DNA from: Ashinkailepas kermadecensis
Taxonomy: Eukaryota > Arthropoda > Thecostraca > Neolepadidae
DNA length: 64,000 nucleotides
Direction of reading: 5' to 3'
NCBI GenBank assembly: GCA_034440615.1
Contig: JAOTOM010002303.1
Coordinates: 33,801-97,800 of the forward strand
Positions 32,266-44,315 of the stretch are shown in pieces. The notes under the pieces are model-generated. The model was not told the origin of the DNA and searched no databases. It saw only the letters and a list, made by a program, of their open reading frames with translations. A program made the position numbers and the translations under genes. Numbering within the stretch: the first letter of the stretch is position 1; every line of letters begins with the position of its first letter.

Positions 32266-33753
32266 GTCAGTGTTTGGTTTAGGGATAGGGATGAGAAGAG
32301 CGTGTAGCCAAGACTGTGGATATGTATGAGTTGTCCATGCGGTGTTGTAGGTGTAGAGTAATGCGTGTAATGCTTGTATTGGTAGATGTTTGAAGAATGA
32401 GTAGTGTATGTTGTCTGGTCCTACGCTTGTGTTTCCTGTTTGTGCTATTGCTATTTGTAATTCTGTGAGTGTAAACCTAGTGTTGTAAAGGTGTGGCCGT
32501 GTGTGTCTGATTGGGGGTGGGGGGTGTCGTGGGAGTGTGCCTGACCTAGTGTGATAGTTGTCTGCGAAAATGTTTGCTATTGTTTGTGGGTCTGTGATGG
32601 TGATGTTGTTGTGTATAAGTGTGATGGCTTTAGCTGGGGGTCGTTGTCGGTGTTGAAATGTTTTGAGGAGTGTCCAAATTTCGCCGAGAGGTGTGAATCT
32701 AATAAATTGAGTGCGAGATGTATTCCAGGAGGTCTTTTTGGCTTGTTTGATGGTGCGTTTGCATAGTGCTCTGTTCAGTTTGTATGCTGTGGGTGTTTCC
32801 GGTCTGCGGTGTCGTTCGTATCTGTGTCGTGCGTGGTTCCTCGCGCAGATCACCCGGTGGCACTCTTCGTTCCACCAGGGAGCCGCGCGAGGTTTATGTT
32901 GGTGTCGTGGTTTTTTTTGTGGTATGTGTTGATGTGCGGTGGTGAGTAGCATGTCTGCGTATTGTCCTGCTGTGTATTGTGGATTATTGGATGTCTGTGC
33001 TGCTAAGGATTCTGAGAATGGGGTCCAGGATGCGTTTTTAAGGTTCCACCGTCCCGTCAGGGGGTTGGGTTGGCCGGTGGTTGGGATTTGGTGGAAGGTT
33101 ATGGTGATGGGGGCGTGGTCACTAAAGTGTGGATCGGAGTCGGCTATCCAGGATAGGGTGAGGGCTATGCAAGAGGAAGCGAGTGTTACGTCCGGGGTGG
33201 TAGGGAGGTCTGAACTAATTGGTACGAGGTATGTTGGTGAGCCAGTGTTGAGTATTGTGAGGTTATGTTGTGTAGCCAGTGTGATGATTGTGAGTGCTCT
33301 GTGATCGGGTTGTGTTGTGCGTGTGTCCCATAGTGGGTGGTGTGAGTTGAAGTCACCTGTGAGTATGACAGGTGTGTTAATTTGATCAAGTGCCTTATAA
33401 CTCCGAGAGGGTTTCCGTGTTTCGGGGGGGGGATCGTATACGTTAATGAGTGTGTAAGCTATGCTGTGTACGTGGATTTCAGTGAGTAAGATGTCTGCTG
33501 TAGTGTTGAATTGTATCAGGCGGTGCGGGGTTGTGTTCCTAATGTATGTGCATACTCCGCCTGATCTGTTTGTGTTGTGTGTGTCTTGTCTGTGTAGTGT
33601 GTATTGGGAGATGTTAAATTGATATGGGTCGTGAGGTTTAAAGTGTGTTTCCTGTATGCATAGTGCTGTGTGATTTGATTGTAGTGCGTATTGTTTGAAT
33701 TCGTTCCAGTGTCTAATGAGGCCGTGTGTATTCCATTGTATGATTGTGTTCAT
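32266..33753 (-). pseudogene. LINE ORF2, N-terminal part: AP-type endonuclease and start of RT
   Basis: About 496 codons open from ATG at 33753. The endonuclease that nicks target DNA to prime reverse transcription has its landmarks: IIQWNTHGL (Asn), CIQETHFK (Glu), RSGGVCTYI, LTGDFNSHHPLWD and FSDHAPITITF (C-terminal Asp-His). A basic linker and the first RT motifs (NTSVGPDNIHYSFFKHLP; WLHALLIPIPKP) follow. The frame then runs into the TTAA element, which adds an artificial tail. This is the best preserved part; no stop interrupts it. Confidence 0.88.
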
Positions 33754-34369
33754 GGTCTTTGGGTGTTGGCGCGCGTAAGTGGTCTGTTAGGTGAGGTCTG
33801 TCTTGGTATGTTTTTTGGTGTCTTTGATGGTTTGTGGGCGGGGGTGGTCTCTGTTGTGTGGGGAGTGTCCGATCTGTGTCTGTGGAAGAGTGTTCTATGT
33901 CAGTATGTTCCTCTGTGTTTGTGTCCTGATCTGTGTATGTGCGGGTTATGTGTGTTGGTGACTGATCTGTTGAGGATGAGGTCTGTGGGTATGGTGAGGC
34001 TGTTGGCCGTTGGGGTGGTGGCGGTGGGCGATGGGGTGGTGGTGGGGGTGTCGGTGTCAGTATCGGTTGGCGGGTTGGTGGTGGTGGTGGTTGGTGTACC
34101 GGGCGCTGTACTGATGTGTATGCTGGTGTTGGTGCTCGCGTTTTGCGTGTGCTGGTGGTGGGTGTTGGTGTGGGTTGTGGTCGCGTGTGATTTGTTTGTG
34201 GGTAAGTGTTTCTGTTGTGGTTGTATTGGGTGGTGGTGGATGTGTACAGAGCCGGGTACTCTGTGTGGTTTCGTGGTGGTGGTGGGGATCTGTGACCCGG
34301 CTCTGTGCGGCGGTTCGGCCACGCCACCGGCGGGCTGTCCACCGCCCTCCTGGCCAGGGACAGCTCCAT
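33713..34369 (-). pseudogene. LINE ORF1, proline/threonine-rich C-terminal part
   Basis: An open stretch of about 218 codons very rich in Pro, Thr, Arg and Gln, with runs such as PPPPPTRQP. It overlaps the start of ORF2 by about 40 bp in another frame, an arrangement common in LINEs. Low complexity leaves its function open; such regions often serve RNA binding or assembly. It may be the continuation of the zinc-knuckle ORF1 after a frame change near 34380. Confidence 0.5.
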
Positions 34370-34379
34370 GCCCTCTAGG

Positions 34380-35106
34380 TGGACCAGGCGTATAATTTAT
34401 TTATCCGCCATCCACCGAGGGCAGGAGCTTCTCCCGGCCTCGTGCTGCCCCGCGCAGGCGGCGCAGCAGGCCTCGCCGCCTGGGCATGTTGTGGTGTTGT
34501 GTTGTGCTGCGCATTTACCGCAGGTGTATGTGGTGGAGTGGCACCCCCCTCGGAGTGGCCGTATCGCTGACATTTTTTTCAGCGTCGAGGGAGGGGTGCA
34601 CGTGGCGTGACGTTGTAGCGTAGGTATCCGGCTTTGATGTGTTTTGGTGGTATCCGTGTTCTGAATGTGGGGATGATGATATGTGTTTGTGGTCGTCCGG
34701 GTTGTTGAGCCGGCCGGAACGCGGCGGTAACTCCCTGGTTCTCTAGTCGGGAGACCAGGGTCTCCACCGCAATCCCGGCCAGCTCCCTAGCGTGAATTGT
34801 TCCTTGTGACGTGTTCATCTTGGTGGCGGGGACGATGGTGATAGGTGTTGTGGCGATCATATGTATGGTGGGAAGAATTTTGCTATCTATGTCCGGGTTG
34901 GCTTGTATCAGGAGAGCCCCTGAGTGTATCTGTTTGGCGTGCAGGGGCTCCCCTGTGTATTTGGCGATCTCTTCCTCCATCAGGCAGGGGTCAAGGGTGC
35001 CCATGGGCACCCCGTCACCCCGGCGGCAGAGGAAGAAATCGCCGTATGGCTGTGCTGAGGAGTGCATGTTGGTGGTGATGTAGTTAGCGGTGATGTTTGT
35101 GTTCAA
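34380..35106 (-). pseudogene. LINE ORF1: gag-like protein with CCHC zinc knuckles (broken)
   Basis: Starts ATG at 35106 and is open for 175 codons with a gag-like pre-knuckle region (GYLRYNVTPR). It stops at a TGA near 34580, just before KKCQRYGHSEGG. Three cysteine-rich knuckles follow (CQRYGH...C, CGKCAAQHNTTTC, CCAACAGQHEAGRSSC) to about 34390 after a further one-base shift in a G-run. Such proteins coat LINE RNA. The stop is likely a single-base change; with the shift it makes ORF1 non-functional. Confidence 0.75.
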
Positions 35107-35939
35107 GTGATCTGTGGTGTTGAAGAAAGAGTGTTCAGTGGCAGGTGTGTGGCACAGACAATCACAGAACAGTTTTTGGTGAAGGGTTCGGAGGGGCGTG
35201 AAGAAAGCCCGACAGATTGTAAAAGAGGGGCAGATAAAGATGAAGAAAACACAAAGAAATCAGAAACTGTGCGTGAAGAGAGCACGGTCAGAAAGATCAG
35301 ATAAAGATCGTGCGGAGGGCACTAGAGGGAAAATAGGGGGTGGTGTGGAGGGAGCCCGGGGCGGGAGGGTTGGCTGCACCGCCGGACTGACCCGAAGTGT
35401 AGATGTAGTCGTAGAGGCAGAGAAGAGCACTGTTCTGGAGAGGCATTGTCACTGAGCACTGGAGTAGATGAAGTAGAGTGGTGAGTAGAGTTGATTGGAG
35501 GGCGAGTAGAGTTGATGTAGGTCTTGAAGATCTTCAAGGGTAGCGTAGAAGTCGACGGCTCAGCAGATGTAGCAGGTGAGCTTGAGAGGGCGGTTGAAGG
35601 TTTGAGGGGTTTGGATAGAGTTGGAGTTCAGGAGAAATAGGTGGAGAGTACTGTATGCTTGGAGGAGGAGAGATCAGTGGCGCAATGAGGTGTGGTCTGG
35701 TGTGGTTGGTGCTTGTCTGTGTGTGTATTCTTTGTTGGTGCTTTGTGTGTGTGTGGTGGCAGGCTGGTGGCTCGTAGTCCTAGGCTGGTCGGTAGCGTCA
35801 GCGGCGTCTTGAACTTGCGGCAGGTTCTGGCGTCGTGCCGGCGACAATCTCTTCAGTGCCGGCGAATCGGCGTCAGCTTTCTGCAGCGGTGAGTAGACGT
35901 GCGTAGCGTAGCGATAAGCGATTGGTTATGAGAGATGAC

Positions 35940-36165
35940 CACTCACAGTCAGAGTCAACAGACAGGACAAGCCCTCTCCTAGGTGGCGGACCACTCACAG
36001 TCAGACCCAGCAGACAGGACAAGCTCTCTCCTAGGTGGCGGACCACTCACAGTCAGACCCAGCAGACAGGACAGGCTCTCTCCTAGGTGGCGGACCACTC
36101 ACAGTCAGACCCAGCAGACAGGACAAGCCCTCTCCTAGGTGGCGGACCACTCACAGTCAGGGCCA
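35940..36165 (+). repeat. 52-bp minisatellite, right locus (about 4.4 units)
   Basis: ACTCACAGTCAGACCCAGCA recurs every 52 bp (near 35940, 35992, 36044, 36096, 36148). Same family as 28005-28135, so arrays of this unit bracket the LINE. Confidence 0.92.
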
Positions 36166-37205
36166 GCTCGCTGCAGCCGAGCTCAAGTTTGCGCCGGCGC
36201 CGCTCGCCGACCCGCCGCACACGAGGCCTGTCCGGCAGGGTGGCGAGCCGCAGTCGCCGCCGCCGCCAGGTGGCCTGGAACTCCACGCTGGTGGCGCCGC
36301 CTCTTGCCTGAAATTGGAACTGGTATCTGGTCCGGTGACGGGCAGATGGCAGCGGTGGTGGTACGTCTGACGCGTCTCGTCAAACGGGCTCCGCTTACGA
36401 TTCAGCATAGGCGGAGTTTCTCTTTTCCGCTACACTGCTTCTGATGTTTCGAATTGATCAGCATTACGATGCTAAAAGGACGTCGCACCTGAAGGCGAAC
36501 ACTTGCCAATTGTCAGGTCAGACGACATTCACTGTTTGACAAGTGTTGCAAGTAGTACAGACAAATAGCTAAAACAGCAATATTGCCTCTCGCGAAGTAT
36601 AACACTTGTAATAGCAAACCATGCCACGTCGTTCCTCCACAAGTGTTGCAAGTAAAACAGACCGCTGAAAAGCCAGTATTTACTCTCACCACAGCTCCGG
36701 CAATGAAAGGGGGCGCGACGATATTTATTTGCTCCCGCCATGCTAGCGTCTGTATGCATCTGCTATCCGAACAATGCTTTTCACGTCGGTGTAGCGAACC
36801 ACCGTGCCACGTGAACGTCAGGGCGTTGTCCTAAGTGCTGCTTTGACGCCATTTTAACCATGGTTGATTTATCACTTCAGAAGATTTGATTATATTGAAT
36901 TAACATTTAGACTGAACGTGGATGGGTAATGAGTTGTCTTCTCTACATTAGGAAACTCATGGTTAATATGTACATTAGCCTTCCGCAATCGACTTGCTAG
37001 GACTCCACTTGCGGCCCAGCGATTATCACTCTGATGTTAAAATGTTTGGAAAGTCGGTAGCGTAGGTTCTCAGCATTGTCCACTTATGGAACATGACGGC
37101 GATAGCGCAAGATGTGCCGAAGGTGAGACACGAACAGGGTTGTGCTCCACAAACTGTCAATACTTGTGCATCAATTCCGCGCATCATTTCAAACAATGTT
37201 CTCCA
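36166..37205. other. Unassigned; CpG-rich start, then AT-rich
   Basis: 36166-36370 is CpG-rich with overlapping open frames and no domain. The motif CAAGTGTTGCAAGTA occurs twice (36538, 36639). Nothing else is recognised. Confidence 0.35.
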
Positions 37206-37208
37206 GCG

Positions 37209-37502
37209 CAGGGGCGGATACAGGGGACACTGGGATCATGTGCCCCACCCCATTCATGGAAAGGTGACAGTCCTCCGGTCTGGAAAGGCTCCCTTGAAGA
37301 AGGCTCTAGTGCACCGAAAATCCCTCTCAAGGGATTTTCGGCCAAAAGCGTCCTTTTCTGAGGAAAAGGAGCACCCCTGAGAAAATAGGCGCCCATTTGG
37401 CGTGCTCGAATGCCCTTGCCCCCTTCCACACTCAACGAATTTTCCGCCCCTCGGAGGAAATGTGCTCCCTTCCCCTCATGAGGACTCCTGGATCTGCCTC
37501 TG
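37209..37502. mobile_element. hAT-like MITE (294 bp)
   Basis: The left end CAGGGGCGGATACAGGGG and the right end read inward (CAGAGGCAGATCCAGG) are imperfect inverted repeats of hAT type. The interior has no coding capacity. No 8-bp target duplication is clear. Confidence 0.6.
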
Positions 37503-37845
37503 ACTGGGAATATTACATATGAATCATGCAATTAGGCAGGGGCGTAGTGCTACTGGTAAGAAGTGTAGGAGCCAGCGCCGCTTTCCCCATAGCACTAATC
37601 CCTAAGATCACTAACTGCTGGGCATGGACCACAGTCCAAACGTTCCTGCGCCTATGTAGACCAGTGTATCAAGTGCATCCAGCACCAAAGCGACTACAAG
37701 CCTGTGGTGACAGTGCTGCCATCTGCCATCGTGCTCGCAATTATCAACTAGATTCAGCACTTCATTCCTCCTTTCCTCCATCCAGTAATCCCGCCTCGTC
37801 GTTTCCTTGATTTAATTCAGACATTCTGCCTCCATGCTTCCCGGG
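37503..37845. other. Unassigned
   Basis: No gene is recognised. CAGGGGCGTAGTGCTACTGG at 37536 resembles another hAT-type end without a visible partner. Confidence 0.3.
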
Positions 37846-37847
37846 TT

Positions 37848-38150
37848 GTCTTGGGATTGCCGTGTCGTCTTGGGATTGCCGAGTCGTCTTGTGTGGAGTG
37901 CAGTGTCGTATTGTGTGTATTGCTGTGTCGTCTTGGGATTGCCATGTCGCCTTGTGTGGATTGCCATGTCGTCTTTGGATTGCGGTGTCGTCTTGGGATT
38001 GCCATGTCGTCTTGTGTGGACTGCAGTGTCGTCTTGTGTCGATTGCTGTGTCGTCTTAGGATTTCCGTGTCGTATTAGGAGTGCCGTGCCGTCTTGTGTG
38101 GATTGCAGTGTCGTCTTTTGTGGATTGCTGTGTCGTCTTGGGTGTATTAC
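37848..38150. repeat. Degenerate GTCGTCTTGGGATTGC minisatellite
   Basis: About 15 units of 17-22 bp built from GTCGTCTTG(G/T)G(A/T)(T/G)TGC over 300 bp. The open frames on both strands come from the repeat. Confidence 0.85.
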
Positions 38151-38159
38151 CATGTGGAC

Positions 38160-39655
38160 ATGCTTTTTGTTGCATTGCAACGATCTTAACATGGAGTTCA
38201 TGAACCTGTGTGTTTTCCATCCCGACCTGACCTGACCTGCTGGCCGCTGACCTGACCGCTGGCCTGACCTGACCTGCTGGTCCCGACTGGCCTCACTGGA
38301 TGACGTCACTGAGTGACGTCACTGAATGCAGCCGAGTCAGTCCAATGTCACTTGTCACGGCACTTTTGGCGTTCACCGCGCACACCGCACACGAATTCAC
38401 TCGACCCGCGGCCGCGTCCGCCCGACTGGGGAACGAACCAACCTCGACATCGAGGGCCCAATCTGGCCAGACAAGAGCACCAGATGTGGGTCTCAATGTC
38501 ATCCATAGGTCACCGGCGGGTACCTGTAGGCCCACAGGGCATGTTGCTTCTCTTTCTCCCCAATTACCACTACTGGATACTGGCATGGCCAGCTGTAATT
38601 GCTGCTCATGGATGGCACTTCGTCGAAATGGTCCCATCAGACTGTTTCAGAGTTCTGCATGTACAGGTCATATATCTCACACAAGTTTCCCAAAACAATC
38701 CTTTTCTGAACTCCACTTTTGGTTCCATCAGACTGTCGCACCGGACACAGCCGGGCTTGCCGGCTGTGTCCGCCGGACCCGGACATCCAGCTGTTCGGGT
38801 CCCACTCATAAAGTGACTCGAAATAAAGTGACTAGAAACTCCCTCGCTTCACAGGCAGCACGGTCGGCGAGAGTGAGTTGTGAGCACTGGGCTCCCAAAC
38901 ACGGTGCCGCCCCTTGTTTGTGCCCGCCCTGATACTTCACTATATTCGCAGATGTTGATTTTCGCGATGCAATAATTGGTTGTGCGAATGGTTTCTCGGC
39001 TATCAGATTGCATGTGATTGCTATGTGGTTGATGCTTCTCTCCCTTTGTAATTCATCGTAAGGTATAACTTATAAATCATCTACTGCCACATTTTGGAGT
39101 ACCTTTGCAATTTCTTTTTAACCTTTGACTTCACGAGTTAGAATACTTCTGCAGCACAACACTCAGGATCAGATATCCAACATTCACATCACAGCACGTG
39201 CCTCGAACGTCAAAAGGCTTGTATTTCAGTAATATACCGATTTAAACACATATTACAACAGGCCACGATAAACTAGAGTAAAAACAGCCATGCATGCCTA
39301 AATTTGACCGGATATGTAGAGTCTTGGGGGCTAAACTACATCTCTGTTATTTTTGTTATTTCGGTTATATCTCTATTATATTCGCATTGTGACTGTCCGG
39401 AACGTTAAGGTATGGATGGAGCGAGCGAGTGCTATTAGTGTGGATAGAATATACGACATTCTGTGTATCCATTTCATTTCGGATCTCACCATCCCTTTTC
39501 AGTTCTTGGGGACCCTGAGAGCAAAAAAGGTCTAAAGAACCATCTGTGTGAGGCTGCTGACTGTCCGAGATGCTCTCCCGCAGCTGGAGGTCCCTATCTG
39601 TAGTCTCATGGTCCCTCTTCAACGATCCGCGGCCAAATGGGGCCTCCGTTAGACC
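38160..39655. other. Unassigned; includes a CRE pair
   Basis: CCTGACCTGACCTGCTGG-type repeats lie at 38225-38285. Two TGACGTCA palindromes occur 13 bp apart at 38301 and 38314. No open frame here has a recognisable domain. Confidence 0.35.

Positions 39656-39656
<1 letters not shown>

Positions 39657-39708
<52 letters not shown>
39657..39708. repeat. (TA)n microsatellite
   Basis: About 26 uninterrupted TA dinucleotides. Confidence 0.97.
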
Positions 39709-39710
<2 letters not shown>

Positions 39711-39809
39711 AGTGATCTCCGCCACAGGTCAGATCAAGCAACTACCTTCGTCACAAATCAGGTTAAGCAATCACCTCCGTCACAAGTCAGGTCAATCAGT
39801 AACCCCTAA

Positions 39810-40590
39810 GGGAGGGGTGTCATTTTATACCCCTTTATCCCCAAACTAAGCGTTGCACGAAAACGAAAGTGGTGTCATCGGGAAATGCTCGACGAGTAGG
39901 GCCAGAAACCACTCTCAACATTTTTTACCCCCAAAAAGTAACGTCACTAGAGAGGTATATGTTATCACGATTGACATCATGTTTGGGGCTCTGTGGAGTT
40001 CATTTAAGGGGATTTTAAAAACAAAAATTACTTAGTCAGAAAAGGAAGACAAAACCGACCATGGCCCCAACATGTTTGCCCACCCAAAGAAATCGACATT
40101 TTAAGTTGATAAATCTTCAAAATGTTGAGGTTTCAATTTTCTTGCATTTTTATTTGTATTTTTCTAATGGGTGGAGCGGGCCGAGGAACGTTGTTTTAAG
40201 TCAACTTGCCCTCATAAAAGTGCTTACTTTGGCCAGTCTTCAATTTTAGCCCTAATGGGCAAATATACAAAAGTGATAAGTCATCAAAAAGGAACAAAAT
40301 AAAGAACTACTCTGCTGCGTTTCGTTGCATCTCTAAAGATAAGTAAATGTTTAAAGTTTCATTCAAATATCTTTATTCGTTAAAGCGTGACGACGGTTTG
40401 AATTTTTTTTTGGAGGTGATCTCACTTGACCTTGACTAACTCGTTGACCGTGGATGACCTGATTTCAAAAGTTTCATACAACATGCCAAATTGATGTGGG
40501 AAAAGGTGTGCTAAATTTCGGCGCGCTGTCCCACGCCTTTTTTCACTACCTACGGAAAACATTAGATGGGTGTAAAATGACCCCCTCCCC
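39810..40590 (+). mobile_element. Inverted-repeat element, copy B (781 bp)
   Basis: Ends GGGAGGGGTGTCATTTTATA and, read inward from the right, GGGGAGGGGGTCATTTTACA are inverted repeats. The interior matches 12248-13014 throughout (for example CATGCCAAATTGATGTGGGA and TTAAAGCGTGACGAC). No open frame is conserved between the copies, so it is non-autonomous. The target duplication is unclear. Confidence 0.72.
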
Positions 40591-40688
40591 AAGACGGACT
40601 AAACAACTAACAAATTGTGTGGTATGCTCCACTGAGCCCAGATAAACTATCGAGCTCATCCCAGGTGGCTGGTCTGGTATCATGTTCG

Positions 40689-41088
40689 GATCCGTTGGAC
40701 TGTGTGTTGGTGACGTCAGGACGCTGTTTGGTGAGTGGTCTCGACCCGTGCTCAGCCCGCACCCGGCGGATCCGTGGGACTGTGTGTTGGTGACGTCAGG
40801 ACGCTGTTTGGTGAGTGGTCTCGACCCGTGCTCAGCCCGCACCCGGCGGATCGGTGGGACTGTGTGTTGGTGACGTCAGGACGCTGTTTGGTGAGTGGTC
40901 TCGACCCGTGCTCAGCCCGCACCCGGCGGATCGGTGGGACTGTGTGTTGGTGACGTCAGGACGCTGTTTGGTGAGTGGTCTCGACCCGTGCTCAGCCCGC
41001 ACCCGGCGGATCGGTGGGACTGTGTGTTGGTGACGTCAGGACGCTGTTTGGTGAGTGGTCTCGACCCGTGCTCAGCCCGCACCCGGCG
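40689..41088 (+). repeat. Perfect 5 x 80 bp tandem array, one CRE palindrome per unit
   Basis: Five 80-bp units starting GATC(C/G)GT(T/G)GGACTGTG differ at only one or two positions. Each has TGACGTCA (40711, 40791, 40871, 40951, 41031), the consensus CREB/ATF site, and a 5'-splice-like GGTGAGTGG 17 bp after it. The open frames across it are repeat products. Confidence 0.97.
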
Positions 41089-41869
41089 GAAATGCCTTGT
41101 GTCCATGCAGTTCACGGTCGACGCCTGGTGTCAGGAACAACATGGAGCCGAACAAAAATATATCTATGGAGACGAACACCTGATAGAAACGTGCATAGCA
41201 GAGACCATCCCGTAAACAGGAGGGAGCCCTCATTCCTCCTCTGCCCTCATTCCTCCTGAGGAAGCTTCCCTTTCCCTCTTGCATATCTCTTGATTTATTT
41301 TGTTTAGCTTCCAAGGAGGTTTATGGTGGCGTGCACCGAGCTTAATGTAAAGCTTAGTTTGTAATTTAGTATGGACATTGAATGACATATAACAAACGAA
41401 ATATCTGATGAATTAGGGCCAATTTTGTGCATAGTCCCCTTGCTAGGTTTCAGGATTAAGCTGTTAATTTTCGAATTCCATTTTGGTTCGTCGAAAGGAA
41501 AGACACGTCCCTGAAGTATGATTGCAAACATTTAAGTTGAAGGGATATTTCATATTTTGTAATTAACATGCATGGTGCATGTTATGCACCACATGATGCA
41601 CATGTCGATTTTTATGTGCTTCATTGCGGGAAAACACATGCACTGCAGGGTGAGGCTGGGAAATACTTCTAGACAATACAGGACTTTTCCATCCATTCAA
41701 CACGCTATCCGAGGCGTGATGAATGAAGCCGAGACGTGCGATGCTGAGGCATGGAGAGAGAAACTGAAACAATTTACCGGACCAATGGCATTACCACATT
41801 CACCTCGGCTACTTCGCCCCGAGGTACCGAGGTACCGAGGACGTGACGAATGTGTGACACTCAGTGCCG
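41089..41869. other. Unassigned
   Basis: No gene is supported. A palindromic patch around GCATGGTGCATGTTATGCAC lies at 41570-41610. Confidence 0.3.
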
Positions 41870-42260
41870 AGGTGCCTGTGAAGGGTCGGTGCACGTGTCT
41901 GGGTGAGCCGCGCGGGCCGCCAGTCGGTGCGGTGCCCGGCTGCTGCCGCCAGCAGCCCACACCGGCCGGCCAGAACTCGTCCTCTGCCGTCATTACCATA
42001 CCGGCCGACGGCGCGAGTCTGCCGGCCGGTGGCGGCGCGCCATGGCCGCCGCTCGCCGGCGCCCGCTGACTCGGCAAGCGGTCACGGCCGAACAGGATGC
42101 GGCCGCGCTGAGATCAGATGGACAGGTCAGCGGCCGGGTCGCCGACTGGCCCGCCTCCTTACAAGGCAGCACGCTGACCGGCCGCTGGCGCGCGGGCCGC
42201 GGCGCGCGCCGGTGTTCGGTCAGGGCCTCGGTGGCCGGCCACTGTCGGGGTGGCTGTGCG
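41870..42260. other. CpG-rich island-like patch
   Basis: Dense CpG and GGCCGG/GCGCGC content over about 390 bp, in clear contrast to its flanks. Overlapping open frames exist on both strands but none has a recognisable domain. It could be a promoter-associated island of an unseen gene. Confidence 0.35.
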
Positions 42261-42539
42261 CTGACGTGAGCTCAACACAGCGGACATTGTCTGGCGCTGT
42301 AAGCTGCCACGTTGTTCTATCTAGTCACGAGCGAGGGCGAAACTTGAGCTAGTCCACTCCAAGCAGAGTGCATGGTGCAACAGTTCACGCTTCTGAAACC
42401 GTAATAACTTGTGTTGCAGTGTTCGCGTTCTAATTTCCTCACGGAAGAGTAGACGTGCTCTTTTCGGGTTTGCGCCAATAATTATCTGAACATTCTCCAT
42501 GACGTGCTTTTGACCTTCCCAAAGGGAAGAGATTCGCGG

Positions 42540-43200
42540 CGATATTTATGCTCGCGAGAAGGTTTCGAAGGCGTTTCACGTTGCAACACAGAAGTTGAAG
42601 TTATAGTTTTGTTACCAAGAGCCAGGCTTGCTGTTTTCATGTTGAAACTTTGGAACTTTCATCACAATATTTCTTCTGAAGTACTCGCAACCTTTGTTCA
42701 AAGCATACTTACGGTGGCACTCCCGTACGCGGGCTGCTTAGTATACAGCATGATTTGCAGCCGACGTCTTCCACCTCTCGCAGGTGACGATTGGCTTAAA
42801 TGTTTGGTTTGTGTCCCGAGGTCGCGAGTTCGGTCCCGGGGAGGGACGGCGCTTTCATTATAACCTTCATTAGTGCATTTGTTGGCTGTATCGCATCCGG
42901 GATCCCCTTGGTTCTGAACATGGTCTCCATTTTCATTGGGGTTGGGGAGGGATCTATTTCCCCAGATCATTTTGCAATTTACCACTACGCCTATCGGCCA
43001 TGGCAAGATTAAACATAAACACCTTAATATTCCAATCAACCATCTTATCCTGGCATAGCCCATGGCTTCGCGTCCGTGCGTGAAGGCACCTAGCTGCAGA
43101 GGTACTCAATGTAAGGTCTCTATGACTGATATACACGGAGATTCGACTGCGCTGCGCTTTTAACACTTGCCCCGTTCGCCCAGCGCCCCTGCGTAGACGC
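42540..43200 (+). repeat. Dispersed repeat, copy 1 (split by a SINE-like insert)
   Basis: GTTACCAAGAGCCAGGCTTG ... CTTTGTTCAAAG and, after the insert, TTCGACTGCGCTGCGCTTTT recur in the same order at 45090-45690 (about 70% identity by eye). Confidence 0.55.
42790..43015 (+). mobile_element. Probable tRNA-derived SINE, diverged
   Basis: A B-box-like CGCGAGTTCGGTCCCGG near 42825 is followed by a unique core. It interrupts the dispersed repeat that is continuous at 45090-45690. The A-box is poor. Confidence 0.35.
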
Positions 43201-43749
43201 TTTATATCGACATAAAAGCTCCAAAATGCATATTCTACCTATCGGATACCCGGAGGAGAAACTTTCCTAAGATGGCCGAAATCAATGCTACCAAGATAAG
43301 AGAATAACTGGGCAGTAAAGTGGCAGGTTCGCCATGTTTCTTAATATGTTATATCTTAAACCCAATCACATGTAGTGGCGGATGCAAGATGTTTGCAATA
43401 GCATAGCTAAAATAAAATGAGTCCGACATCAATACCAAGAGTAAGCAATTCGCAAGTATTCGGTTTTCTATGGCGTTGAGATAGGTATTTTGAAGCTGCA
43501 GACAAAAGTCGCACAGCCGAGGATATTACAAATAGCATGATGGTTTGCATCATGATATTCAATTGATGGGATGTAAAGCAAGCGAAATTAGAGCTTGAGT
43601 TCTATTGGAAAAAATTATCAACGTTGATAGTTTTTGCAATGCCCACAAATGTAGATGATATTATTTATTACTGTTGTTGATGTATTGTTGCATGCTAATT
43701 CATATGACATAGATTGCGGGAATTGCGCAGTTTTGGCAAATATAGTTCG

Positions 43750-43752
<3 letters not shown>
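43201..43752. other. Unassigned AT-rich sequence
   Basis: No gene or repeat is recognised apart from GTAGTGGCGGATGCAAG at about 43372, a possible lone transposon end. Confidence 0.3.
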
Positions 43753-43830
<78 letters not shown>

Positions 43831-43835
43831 ATATA

Positions 43836-43899
<64 letters not shown>

Positions 43900-43904
43900 T
43901 ATCA
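43753..43904. repeat. Long (TA)n microsatellite
   Basis: About 150 bp of TA with a few C and G interruptions (ATCTATATATGCATA). Confidence 0.97.
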
Positions 43905-44315
43905 TTGAATAAAACAGCATACTTTGCGTTGATATGCCTCTTTGAAAGGCTCTCAAATCGCCTGATGATAGTCCGTTCTTATGTAGAAGCTGCATGTAAA
44001 ATTGTGCCTATATTATCGCATTCACGTAACGTTTCGTTAGGATATCTAACATATTGAGACGGATAAGACACAATATGAGAACGGATAAGACACAATATGA
44101 AATAGGGTATTCATCCATTTATTTTACCGAAAACGAGCGCAATGTTACGTAGGCGACAGCTGTTTCCCAAAAAAGCGCAGGCGTATGTGCACGTTTCCCA
44201 AGAAACTGGAAGTGCTATCAATGCTTCCGGGAAATAAAAAAAAAATGTTTGACACGATTTTGTATTACAAAAATAGAATGCCCTTGATCTAGGATAAATC
44301 ATGGTAGGGGCGTGG

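Larger units (their letters stand above)
28440..35930 (-). mobile_element. Near-complete I-like LINE with two nested insertions
   Basis: On the minus strand the element has a gag-like ORF1 with zinc knuckles (35106 to about 34380), a proline-rich stretch (34370-33720) and an ORF2 with endonuclease, RT and RNase H (33753 to about 29440). A (CAAA)n-like tail lies at about 28440-28500. It is interrupted by a TTAA-flanked element (31334-32261) and a TA-flanked one (28780-29441). Short arrays of the same 52-bp family lie on both outer sides, as if it had inserted into such an array. The outer limits are approximate, and stops and frameshifts make it inactive. Confidence 0.75.

Noticed and set aside
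41572..42352. Plus-strand open frames of 149-165 codons in the CpG-rich patch
   Set aside because: GC-rich sequence is poor in stop codons on both strands. No domain, and no codon-usage contrast with the opposite strand.
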